Positions 1-7,069 of a stretch of DNA of 14,942 nucleotides are shown here, piece after piece. The DNA comes from CAZWDL01 sp964632995. GTDB taxonomy: Bacteria; Bacteroidota; Bacteroidia; Chitinophagales; Saprospiraceae. How positions within the stretch are numbered: position 1 is the stretch's first letter; each line of letters opens with the position of its first letter. The stretch lies in NCBI GenBank assembly GCA_964632995.1, contig CAZWDL010000151.1:1-14942 (forward strand). Direction: 5' to 3'. The position numbers were made by a program, and so were the translations under genes. The notes under the pieces were generated by a model that was not told the origin of the DNA, did no database searches, and saw only the letters and a list, made by a program, of their open reading frames with translations.

Positions 1-1
1 C

Positions 2-460
2 GGGGTCGGCGACGACTACCCGCGGGCGCTCGCCGGCATCCGCTCGCTGGCGGGGCTCTATCCGCTCTATTTTCGAATGTTGGAAGATGAAGGGCGGACC
101 GACGGCGTTGCCGTACAGCTGCGCACCCGGTTTTTGGCTTCGGGCGGCGCCGTCGCCACCGATAACATCACCGGCCAGCAGTGGGATGCGCCCAATGGCT
201 GGGCGCCCCTGCAGTGGATCGCCATCCAGGGATTGCGTCACTACGGTTATGAAAGCCTGGCCGACAGCCTGAAGCAAAACTGGGTCGAGCTGAATCTGCG
301 CGTATATGAAAATACCGGCAAAATGGTCGAAAAATATAATGTCATGGATATGACGCTTGAAGCCGGGGGTGGCGAGTACCCCGTTCAGGACGGCTTCGGC
401 TGGACAAACGGCGTGCTGCTGCGGTTGCTGACCGAACAAAGGGATGAGGACATTAGATAA
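2..460 (+). CDS. Trehalase (GH37), C-terminal part, 5' end outside window
   Basis: This open frame runs in from the left edge (codons start at base 2) and ends with TAA at 458-460, giving about 152 C-terminal residues. It hydrolyses trehalose to two glucoses. Two GH37 landmarks are visible: the second family signature QWDAPNGWAPLQW (bases about 179-217) and, near the end, GGGEYPVQDGFGWTNGV. In the Escherichia coli enzyme the Glu of the matching GGGGEY segment is the catalytic base; here that Glu is the codon at 374-376. The first signature and the catalytic acid lie upstream of the window. The N-terminus is not visible, so I cannot say whether the enzyme is cytoplasmic or exported (TreF- or TreA-like). 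The ATG at 77 is internal, because the conserved reading frame continues upstream of it. An aldose 1-epimerase follows after 100 bp on the same strand. Family assignment is very secure. Confidence 0.95.
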   Translation, partial: GVGDDYPRALAGIRSLAGLYPLYFRMLEDEGRTDGVAVQLRTRFLASGGAVATDNITGQQWDAPNGWAPLQWIAIQGLRHYGYESLADSLKQNWVELNLRVYENTGKMVEKYNVMDMTLEAGGGEYPVQDGFGWTNGVLLRLLTEQRDEDIR

Positions 461-560
461 GGGTAGAGGGATGAGGGACGGGGAGACATCCCAGTATGCT
501 GAAAAAATGATACTATTTGGGGTTTAATAAGCTACCCTACAAATCAAAACATCTGAACGC

Positions 561-1505
561 ATGATCACACATTCCCAGACCGCCTTTGGCCGCTTTACCA
601 GCCAGGTGCTAGAAGATAAGAACGCCGAAGCGCGCATGGTCATCATCCCCGGTAAAGGCGCCGGCCTGATGGAGCTACATTTCGGCGACTATAATTTCAT
701 CACCGGTTATGACAAACCCGAAGAGCTCGACAAAAATAGCGGCGCCAGAAGCATGCCCCTCTTCCCCTTTCCCAACCGCCTGGCCGGCGGCAAGTACACC
801 TGGAAGGGAAAAACCTATGAATTTCCCATTACCGATAGTGCGGGACCTAATGCCATCCACGGCGTCGGTCGCCATACCGCCTTTAAACTTTCACATGCCG
901 ACATCGGCGAGCGCAGTGCGCTGATCACCTGTTCTTATCAGGACAGGGGGCATCATCCCGGGTATCCCTGGCCCTTCACCTTCGATATGAGCTTTCGCCT
1001 TGACAGCAGCCACGCCTTTGAACTGGAGATGAACTTCCGCAACGACAGCGAGGAGGAAATTCCTGTCGGCTTTGGCTGGCATCCCTATTTCAAGATCTCC
1101 CAGCGCATCGATGACGCCGTGCTCCACCTGCCGCCTTGCGAAAAAATCGAAGTGGATGACCATATGATCCCCACCGGCAAGCGAAGCGCTTTCAACCGTT
1201 TCGGCGAACCTACGCCCATCGGCCGCTATGAACTTGACAATTGCTTCGCCATCACGGGTATGGAGGACCGGGCGGAAGTCTTGTTGAAGGGCAACCACGG
1301 CGCCTTGCGCTACTGGCAGGAGGTCGGCGCCGGTAAGTTCAACTTCATCCAGCTCTACATCCCCGATGATCGCGGCAGCCTGGCCATCGAACCCATGACC
1401 TGCAATATCGACGCCTTCCATAACAAAGAGGGGTTAATCGTACTGGAACCGGGAGAAAAAGCCAGCGCCAGATGTGGCCTTTCGGTGGATGTAGAGGAGA
1501 AGTGA
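561..1505 (+). CDS. Aldose 1-epimerase (galactose mutarotase-like family)
   Basis: A 314-residue protein that interconverts alpha and beta anomers of an aldose. The expected landmarks appear in order: PFPNRLAGGKY (69-79), NAIHG with H100, GFGWHPYF with H174, YELDN with D226, and IEPMTCNIDAF with E277. By alignment with E. coli GalM (H104, H175, D243, E309), H174 and E277 would be the catalytic acid and base, and H100 and D226 would bind sugar. There is no signal peptide, so it is probably cytoplasmic. The ATG at 561 has no Shine-Dalgarno sequence, which is normal for Bacteroidota. The gene follows trehalase by 100 bp. Since GH37 trehalases invert the anomeric centre and yield one alpha and one beta glucose, a mutarotase next door fits glucose use from trehalose (inference). 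True substrate preference within this broad family cannot be told from sequence. A hairpin follows the stop codon. Confidence 0.93.
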   Translation: MITHSQTAFGRFTSQVLEDKNAEARMVIIPGKGAGLMELHFGDYNFITGYDKPEELDKNSGARSMPLFPFPNRLAGGKYTWKGKTYEFPITDSAGPNAIHGVGRHTAFKLSHADIGERSALITCSYQDRGHHPGYPWPFTFDMSFRLDSSHAFELEMNFRNDSEEEIPVGFGWHPYFKISQRIDDAVLHLPPCEKIEVDDHMIPTGKRSAFNRFGEPTPIGRYELDNCFAITGMEDRAEVLLKGNHGALRYWQEVGAGKFNFIQLYIPDDRGSLAIEPMTCNIDAFHNKEGLIVLEPGEKASARCGLSVDVEEK

Positions 1506-1521
1506 CTTCGATGAGCGTGCG

Positions 1522-1551
1522 GAGCTTGCCGGTCCTCCGGACGGCAAGCTC
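1522..1551. terminator. Hairpin between convergent genes, possible bidirectional terminator
   Basis: GAGCTTGCC (1522-1530) pairs with GGCAAGCTC (1543-1551). After a one-base G bulge, GTCC pairs with GGAC around a TCC loop. The 13-bp GC-rich stem lies between the stop codons of the aldose epimerase (+) and the M1 peptidase (-), where a shared terminator would be expected. Neither side has a T tract, so classical intrinsic termination is uncertain. It could instead protect the transcript 3' ends. Confidence 0.45.
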
Positions 1552-1591
1552 AACGGGAACGGTTCACCGGCAACCGACATTACGGCCTCTT

Positions 1592-3253
1592 TCACCTCCG
1601 TTTTGTCCTGATCAAGAACAGCTCCTCTGCCACCCGGAATCCTTTGGCCGTCAGGCCTGACAACTCAAAGTCTTCCCATTCAGAAGTGGGGGATATGACG
1701 GTGTACACTCCCGGCTGGCCTACCCTCAGGGGCATGGCAAACGCTTCCACCGGGCTATCCCAACGGCAGCGAAGAATCAGCTTATCTCCTTTCTCTTTCA
1801 AACTATATTCAAAGACAGGCAGATCCGGATATTCCAGGTACTGTTTAAAGAAAGCAGTATAATCCACTCCGGTGAATTGACTGACGTAGCGGACAAAATC
1901 CTGCGTGGTGGTAATCGAAATGGCTTGTTGTTTGTAGAAGCCCCGAAGTAATCGCCACCATTGATCGTCGTCGCTGAGAGTATGGCGCAGGGTGTGTAAA
2001 ATCCAAGCCCCCTTATAGTAATGATCGCTACCCTCCCAGTCTTCCCAGTTGACGTCGAAAGGTCCCAAAATAGGCTCGCGGTTATAAATATACATGCGCT
2101 GGCTTTCCAGGTAACGCACCGCATCCTGATAGCTGTAGGCACACTCCACGTAGAGGGCCTCCATGTAGGTGGTGAAGGACTCGTGGATCCACATTTCGGC
2201 CAGGTCGCCGCAGCTGACGCTATTACCGAAATATTCATGCCCGGTTTCGTGGACGATAATGTAGTCCCAGTCCATATCGCGGGGGATCATCCCTCCCAGA
2301 TAGCCCCGCTTGTATTGGTTGCCATAGGCAATAGCGCCCTGGTGCTCCATGCCGAGGTAAGGGGTTTCCACCAGCGCGTAACCATCCTCCCAGAAAGGGT
2401 ATTTACCGAAGAAGCCTTCAAAGCAAGTCAGTACCGGGGAAACCTGCTGAAAGTGTTTTTGCGCTTTTTCTTTATTGGAAGAAAGCACGTAATAGTCCAG
2501 GTCCAGCGTGTCTCCGTCAGTGGCTACATAATGCTCCTGCCAGTGCGCATAGTCGGCGATATTGACCGTCACGTTATAATTGTTGATCGGATAAGACACA
2601 AACCAGTCGTAGCGCACCCGCTCGCCCAGGTCCTGCAACCCGCGCAGGCGGCCGTTGGCGACGCAGGTGAGTCCCCGCGGTACACTCACCCGGATAGCCA
2701 TGCTGTCAGGCTCATCACTGAGATGATCTTTGTTGGGCCACCAGAGGCTGGCGCCGTCACCTTCACAGGCTACTCCGACCCAGGGCTTGCCTTGGTCATC
2801 TGTACGCCAGACGAAGCCGCCGTCCCAGGGTGGGTTCTCCGCCTCTACGGGGCGGCCCTGATAATACACCCTGAACTGGCCTCCGGCACCTGCTGCCTGT
2901 CGTGGAAAATCCACAAATACCGCATTGAACTTTCGCCGGTAATCCAATTTCTGTCCCTCAAATTCAATTTTGTCAATTTGCATATTATCATACAGATCGA
3001 TCTGCAGCGTTTCAAAGTCGGCCATCACCCGGTAATGGATATCTACATGCCCTTCAATATATTGCTTATCCGGATCGATATCGATATCCAACTCATAGAA
3101 GGTCACGTCGTAACAGGTTCGCTCCGGGCGCAGCATGCCGCGTAGCGTATCGGCTTCGGTAAAGGTGTACGTTTGATAAAAGGCTGGCTGGGCGGCGAGC
3201 GGAATTGTCCAGAACAACCCGGCCAGCATCAGCAAAATGGGGTAAGTCTTCAT
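1592..3253 (-). CDS. M1-family zinc metallopeptidase, exported
   Basis: A 553-residue aminopeptidase-like protein. From the chosen start, a signal peptide (MKTYPILLMLAGLFWTIPLAA) leads into the N-terminal beta domain and then the catalytic domain. The zinc site is HETGH at 335-339 plus E358 in WIHES, which is the exact HExxH-x18-E spacing of family M1. Y412 in YYKGA matches the catalytic Tyr of the YxKG motif. The substrate-binding GxMEN motif reads GMEHQ (301-305), a variant. The protein ends soon after the catalytic and helical part, so the large C-terminal domain of longer M1 enzymes is missing. The frame is open up to an ATG at 3316, but the extra 21 residues precede an intact signal peptide, so ATG 3253 is preferred. 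The residue after the signal peptide is not Cys, so it is not a lipoprotein, and there is no T9SS tail; a periplasmic location is likely. It lies 103 bp downstream of the type B T9SS gene on the same strand, with no clear terminator between them, so co-transcription is possible. Confidence 0.93.
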   Translation of the reverse strand: MKTYPILLMLAGLFWTIPLAAQPAFYQTYTFTEADTLRGMLRPERTCYDVTFYELDIDIDPDKQYIEGHVDIHYRVMADFETLQIDLYDNMQIDKIEFEGQKLDYRRKFNAVFVDFPRQAAGAGGQFRVYYQGRPVEAENPPWDGGFVWRTDDQGKPWVGVACEGDGASLWWPNKDHLSDEPDSMAIRVSVPRGLTCVANGRLRGLQDLGERVRYDWFVSYPINNYNVTVNIADYAHWQEHYVATDGDTLDLDYYVLSSNKEKAQKHFQQVSPVLTCFEGFFGKYPFWEDGYALVETPYLGMEHQGAIAYGNQYKRGYLGGMIPRDMDWDYIIVHETGHEYFGNSVSCGDLAEMWIHESFTTYMEALYVECAYSYQDAVRYLESQRMYIYNREPILGPFDVNWEDWEGSDHYYKGAWILHTLRHTLSDDDQWWRLLRGFYKQQAISITTTQDFVRYVSQFTGVDYTAFFKQYLEYPDLPVFEYSLKEKGDKLILRCRWDSPVEAFAMPLRVGQPGVYTVISPTSEWEDFELSGLTAKGFRVAEELFLIRTKRR

Positions 3254-3356
3254 ATGCCTGGTGTTTGAAGTAAATCTGATATTAAACGGGCCAGGTGATG
3301 GAGAAATTGCAATCATTCAGTCAGCGGTATATCGGCTGAGCCCCCGGTACCCGGTC

Positions 3357-6044
3357 TCATCTCATCAGCACCACGTCCCCAGTCTCCATCAGTGTATTGC
3401 CATTGACCAATTCGATTTCGAGGGTATAAACGTATACTCCCGGGTCCTGCCATTTTCCGCGAAAGCGGCCGTCCCAACCAAAGTCGGGATGATTAGGAGG
3501 TATTTCCCGGGCCTCGTAAAGGAGATTACCCCAGCGCGTGAAGATGCGAAAGCTCCGGATTTGCCGCACCTGATCCTGATCGGCGAAAACGATGAATTTA
3601 TCATTATGCCCATCGTTATTCGGAGAAAAGACGGTGGGGATAAACACGCTGGGTTTACGGTTAACATTGACGATGATCGAGGTCTCGTACCAGCAGCCGA
3701 AGCGATCGGTCACCCGGAGCGTATAGGTACTGTTTTCCTTCGGCGCCAGGGTAGGCTGCAAGCATTCCATACAGGTCAGGTTAGCCGCGGGGGTCCAGCG
3801 CAGCTTGTCGACTAAGGAGTTGGGGATGAGCAGCTGAGGGGTCAGCGCATAGCTCTGCCCGAGGGTAACCGTGACCTCGTTAGGAAGCGTGACATACTGC
3901 TCCGTATTAGCCGGCATGATGAACTCCTGCTCCAGGCGGCAGCCCTCTGCGTCACGGATGACCAGATTGTAGAGGCTGCCCGGATTCAGGTTCTGCAGCA
4001 GAGAAATGTCGCCAAAATTAGTTCCATCAACCGAGAAACGGTAGGGGGGCGTCCCTCCACCGGCGCGAAAGGCCAGGCTGTCGCTTCCCAAATCGAGACA
4101 ATCAAAAGTCACCGGCTCAATGGGAGTAGGGCTAGGCACCTGCACCTGTTTCGATTCCTCACATCCTTTGACATCTCTGACGGTCAGGGTATACAGGCCC
4201 GCCGGAACATTCTGCAGGTTTTTGCGCTCACCCATATTTTGGTCCCACTGATAAATGTACGGTAAGTCACCTCCGCTGACCACCACATTGACCCGGCCGT
4301 CGGACAAGCCGTCACAACTGACGGCAATAGGTTCCGCTTCGATCTTCAACCGGGTCACGACCACCTGTCCTGATCCGCTGATAAGACCTAGGCATTGCGC
4401 ATCGCGAAAACTAGTCAGGGTATAGGTGCCTGCTTTCCGCACCGTCAGAGGGAAGGGGTTTTCGGTAATTCCACTGATCGATCCCTGATCCGCACCATCG
4501 ATGGCGTAGTTGAATTGCCAGGGCGGCTCGCCGCTGAAACGCACTTCGAGCCTCCCCTCTTCGCCGGGGCACAGTCGCTGATCACCACTGATCACCGCCC
4601 GCGCCGGATCGATGGGACGAACCTGCGTGCGCCCGACAGCCTGTTGTCCGCAAGCATCCGTAACGGTAAGCTGGTAGTTCGTGATTATCTCCGGAGCTAC
4701 TTCCAGGGTTGCTGCCGTATCGGAAGTACTCCACCGGTAGGTATAGGGCGCCGTTCCACCGCTGATCTGCGGGCGCAGGCTGGCTGTTCCGCCCGGACAG
4801 ATATCCATCTCCCCAATCTCCACCCCTATCACTGGAGCATCCGCCAGTATCATTGTAGCCTCCCCTGTCACACAATCACAGGGAAAATCCAGCTCCAGCA
4901 AAAGTTTTTCAGAATCTTCCTCAAGCTGATCACTGATGGCAATCACCGGCATTGATGCCGACATTTCCCCCGCCGGAATAATCACCGAGCGCGGCAGCGA
5001 ATCAAAGTCGACGCCTTCAATCGCTGTACTGGTTGGATTAAGGAGAAAGTTGACCTGTAGTTCCCGGCTCAGATCTTCCGTATCGACGCGATGGAAGATG
5101 AACTCGCCGTTGGGACAGCCTTCAAACACCTTTTCGGCATCGAGGGTCGCCTGGGCGCTGACCGTAACCTCGCCTCCGATGTTGAAGCTCTCGGCCTCCA
5201 GAAAGACCGCCGAATCGAAGAGGTTGTCATTCACGTCGCCGACCACCAATCGCAGGTGGTAAGTCTCGCAGGGAATCAGCTTGAGGGTAGCAGTGAACTC
5301 CCGGGTGAAGCCGTCAAATTCGATGAGGGATTGCAAATTAGTCGGTGTGTAAGGCTTATTGCAGGTGCGCGTGTCATCTTCCAGTTCGTTGGAAACATAA
5401 AATTCCTCATTGCGCCGGTGGTTTACGCTGTTGATCGCCACATAATCACCGGAACCGGGGATGAGCGCCACATTCTCGGCATTGTCTTCAAACCCTCCGT
5501 TGATTCCCGGACCGCTGACGAAAAAGCCGAAAACGTCGTTGAATTTACTGCCCACATATTCGCAGTATTCCTCGGAAGCAAAAACGTAGCGAAAGGTGAC
5601 CAGCGAATCCAGGGGAACGAAATCGAATTCGAGCCCTACCGCGTCGTAAACCTTTGCCGATGCCAGCTGATTGAGATCGCGATCGCCGTTGGCATCACCG
5701 AAGTCACCGCTCTTATCCGTCTCTTCATTCGGCCCCTGCGCATTGCTCAGATGACCGGTGGAGATTAAAATGCCCTTTTCCAATCCAATGACCTGCTTAC
5801 CGTTTTCAAAATAACCTATCCCCTCTGCATTGCCGATGCCACGGATATTACTGATATTCTTACACCCTCCCTTGACAAAAATATCCTGCACCAGCTGCTG
5901 TACCGTAAATTCCCGGCTGGTCCGAATGCCGTCGTCAGGCGGCAACACAGGCGGCTCCGGCTCCTGAAAAAGGGTGACAGGAAGCGGCAGCAGGCAAAAC
6001 AACAGATAAAACAGCAACGGCGTAGCCATTCCGTGTGTTCGCAT
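3357..6044 (-). CDS. T9SS type B sorted surface protein with choice-of-anchor L-like, Calx-beta-like and SprB/PKD-like domains
   Basis: An 895-residue exported protein. After a signal peptide (MATPLLFYLLFCLLPLPV core), residues about 60-290 resemble a choice-of-anchor L domain: GILISTG, then GDRDLNQL, FRYVFASEEYCEYVGSKFND, FGFFVSGPG, and DSAVFLEAESF. Residues about 304-403 look Calx-beta-like (GVDFDSLPRSVIIPAG). Residues 405-478 are PKD-like with ISGGTAPYTYRWS. Residues 567-638 fit an SprB repeat (VSGGDLPYIYQW, GLYTLTVRDVKGC), followed by a second similar unit at 641-711. The end (800-895) is a gliding-motility/CHU_C type B sorting domain: FIPTVFSPNNDGHNDKF, IFTRWGNLLYEA, GWDGRFRGK, PGVYVYTLEI and a final VVLMR. 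It should cross the outer membrane by T9SS and stay at the cell surface; its binding target is unknown. The frame can be extended to a TTG at 6089, but that codon lies inside a TACTTTTG promoter box, so ATG 6044 is preferred (ATG 6029 also possible). Confidence 0.92.
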   Translation of the reverse strand: MRTHGMATPLLFYLLFCLLPLPVTLFQEPEPPVLPPDDGIRTSREFTVQQLVQDIFVKGGCKNISNIRGIGNAEGIGYFENGKQVIGLEKGILISTGHLSNAQGPNEETDKSGDFGDANGDRDLNQLASAKVYDAVGLEFDFVPLDSLVTFRYVFASEEYCEYVGSKFNDVFGFFVSGPGINGGFEDNAENVALIPGSGDYVAINSVNHRRNEEFYVSNELEDDTRTCNKPYTPTNLQSLIEFDGFTREFTATLKLIPCETYHLRLVVGDVNDNLFDSAVFLEAESFNIGGEVTVSAQATLDAEKVFEGCPNGEFIFHRVDTEDLSRELQVNFLLNPTSTAIEGVDFDSLPRSVIIPAGEMSASMPVIAISDQLEEDSEKLLLELDFPCDCVTGEATMILADAPVIGVEIGEMDICPGGTASLRPQISGGTAPYTYRWSTSDTAATLEVAPEIITNYQLTVTDACGQQAVGRTQVRPIDPARAVISGDQRLCPGEEGRLEVRFSGEPPWQFNYAIDGADQGSISGITENPFPLTVRKAGTYTLTSFRDAQCLGLISGSGQVVVTRLKIEAEPIAVSCDGLSDGRVNVVVSGGDLPYIYQWDQNMGERKNLQNVPAGLYTLTVRDVKGCEESKQVQVPSPTPIEPVTFDCLDLGSDSLAFRAGGGTPPYRFSVDGTNFGDISLLQNLNPGSLYNLVIRDAEGCRLEQEFIMPANTEQYVTLPNEVTVTLGQSYALTPQLLIPNSLVDKLRWTPAANLTCMECLQPTLAPKENSTYTLRVTDRFGCWYETSIIVNVNRKPSVFIPTVFSPNNDGHNDKFIVFADQDQVRQIRSFRIFTRWGNLLYEAREIPPNHPDFGWDGRFRGKWQDPGVYVYTLEIELVNGNTLMETGDVVLMR

Positions 6045-6086
6045 AGATCTAGCTCTTGGTAATGATCGCTGAGTATTAATGATTCG

Positions 6087-6094
6087 CAAAAGTA
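6087..6094 (-). promoter_or_regulatory. Bacteroidota -7 promoter box for the T9SS type B gene
   Basis: On the minus strand this reads TACTTTTG, an exact match to the Bacteroidota TAnnTTTG -7 consensus. It lies 42 bp upstream of ATG 6044, giving a 5' leader of roughly 35 bases. I see no good -33 TTTG/TTG at the usual spacing. Its position rules against translation from the TTG at 6089, because transcription would begin downstream of that codon. Confidence 0.6.
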
Positions 6095-6158
6095 ACGAAA
6101 ACTGACCTCATCTGATTTTCCATGAAGGGCGTGGGATACCCATCAGAATTGTTAAATT

Positions 6159-6285
6159 ATTTGGTGGTTCCAAATAGAGGCTATACTCGACGCAAATTGG
6201 TTTGAGAAAATTCTCAAACCAGTCAGGTCGGTATATGCTGACTCGAAGATGGTTTGAATTCTCAAACCATTTGGACGTCAGTATA
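6159..6285. repeat. Three spaced palindromes forming a decayed tandem repeat
   Basis: Three palindromes lie in series: ATTTGG-5-CCAAAT (6159-6175), GGTTTGAGAA-2-TTCTCAAACC (6199-6220) and ATGGTTTGA-4-TCAAACCAT (6249-6270). The second and third share GGTTTGA...TCAAACC, and their centres are exactly 50 bp apart. Both are preceded by ACTCGA (6185-6190, 6241-6246) and followed by GTATA (6231-6235, 6281-6285), so the unit is a palindrome plus conserved flanks. CTATACTCGA after the first palindrome continues the pattern in weaker form. They may be regulator binding sites or remnants of a repetitive element. They lie about 65-200 bp upstream of the type B gene promoter box. Confidence 0.6.
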
Positions 6286-6380
6286 ACTGGAGTTGAAAAA
6301 TAGATCGATATAAAGTTAATGTATTTCGGCGACATGGAGACGGGCGGGCAGAAGAATATTCTCTAAAGGGGCTAATTTGA

Positions 6381-6461
6381 GCGGTTTCCCGGAAATTGAT
6401 TCCGGATGGTTTTCTCTGGTTTGGTAACCGCCCCCCCTTCCCGCTTCCCTAGAAGCGGGAA
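6381..6461. other. GC-rich pair of stem-loops, function unknown
   Basis: GCGGTT (6381-6386) can pair with AACCGC (6426-6431), enclosing an inner CCGGAA-ATTGA-TTCCGG hairpin (6389-6405). Directly after it comes a perfect 10-bp stem, TTCCCGCTTC / GAAGCGGGAA (6438-6447, 6452-6461), with a CCTA loop. No T tract follows, so a terminator is not supported. It could be part of a small structured RNA or a remnant element. I recognise no riboswitch or known RNA family here. Confidence 0.35.
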
Positions 6462-6550
6462 TCATCGGGCGGGACAATAACCGGATTTTAATTCTGAAGC
6501 CGCTGGTCTTTAGGAAGCCATGGGAGGCGGGATGAACAGAAAAAACAACA

Positions 6551-6566
6551 TTTAACTTCTGTTAAA
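6551..6566. repeat. Short inverted repeat, possible operator
   Basis: TTTAAC-TTCT-GTTAAA is a perfect 6-bp-arm inverted repeat, 16 bases overall. It is partly overlapped by a wider AACAGAA (6535-6541) / TTCTGTT (6557-6563) pairing. It is followed by ACTTGTATC, a T tract and TATATTTA (6591-6598), which is one base off the TAnnTTTG box. A repressor site or weak promoter is possible, but no gene begins nearby. Confidence 0.25.
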
Positions 6567-6638
6567 GTCCACTTGTATCATTTTTTTCTTTATATTTACT
6601 TTCTCAATCTTCCACCCACATCTCCATACCAAACTAAA

Positions 6639-6674
6639 TTCAGGAAATACCGCTTTCCTGTTATCCTGAAGCGG
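6639..6674. repeat. Overlapping, mutually exclusive inverted repeats
   Basis: Three pairings compete in 36 bases: CAGGAAA (6641-6647) with TTTCCTG (6654-6660), TTCAGGA (6639-6645) with TCCTGAA (6664-6670), and CCGCTT (6650-6655) with AAGCGG (6669-6674). Such arrangements can switch between folds, but no adjacent gene start or T tract gives a clear job for it. It lies about 400 bp upstream of the giant gene. Confidence 0.3.
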
Positions 6675-7069
6675 AACATTAGCCACCATTCCACGTAAAC
6701 CCTGGCAGGATCGAATTAAACGCTAAGAGGCTTTTTTTATAAAAAAAATTACCATAATTTCGCTCGTGGCGAGAGCGTGCCGGGCGAAAAATTGCTGCAA
6801 ACACCTCCCGCTGATAGCGCATCTACCATACCAACCAATCGTCGATACCTGCTTGAAGTGATTTTTCAGACCTAATCCTCTCAAAGGGGACATTTCGAAC
6901 ACTTCATGACAGGCAGGTCGAACTACGCGAACCCAGTTAGCCGGCACAATCCGCTGATTATGAGTTACACTCGCACCCTCCCTTCGGTAATCACGGGTCT
7001 TTCAAAAATTTGATTATACTATTAGGACTTAAGCCTGGAAGGTAAAAACACGCAAAATAGCATCACTCT

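Larger units (their letters stand above)
6045..7069. other. Divergent intergenic region without a convincing gene
   Basis: This 1025-bp gap lies between the two divergent T9SS-substrate genes. Open frames of 75 codons (6108-6335, -) and 74 codons (6723-6947, -) have no recognisable domain. The first is simply a readthrough of palindromic repeats. The stretch is lower in GC than the flanking genes except for a GC-rich structured block near 6381-6470. It is full of inverted repeats, listed separately. Smaller structures not listed elsewhere are TTTTTTTATAAAAAAA at 6732-6747 and a CTCG/CGAG hairpin at 6763-6773. For the giant + gene I see only a weak promoter candidate: TTTG at 7008-7011, followed after 18 bp by a poor TAAGCCTG box. 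Confidence 0.6.

Noticed and set aside
2021..3145. 374-codon + strand frame opposite the M1 peptidase
   Set aside because: The minus-strand frame has a complete zinc site, catalytic Tyr and signal peptide; this one has no recognisable domain.
5091..5768. 225-codon + strand frame opposite the type B T9SS gene
   Set aside because: It covers the conserved choice-of-anchor L-like region of the minus-strand protein and shows no family features.
6159..6285. CRISPR array
   Set aside because: Only two related palindromes with one degenerate relative, no constant repeat or spacer length, and no cas gene in the window.
6108..6335. 75-codon minus-strand frame
   Set aside because: It is made largely of the palindromic repeats read as protein (WFEN appears twice), with no domain or signal peptide.
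6723..6947. 74-codon minus-strand frame
   Set aside because: No recognisable domain, no promoter or ribosome binding site, and it ends in an A/T-tract low-complexity segment.
6950..6966. CTCATAATC on the minus strand, resembling a tRNA-Met/Ile anticodon loop and hence a possible att site
   Set aside because: Flanking bases do not form an anticodon stem, and no acceptor or T arm could be built around it.
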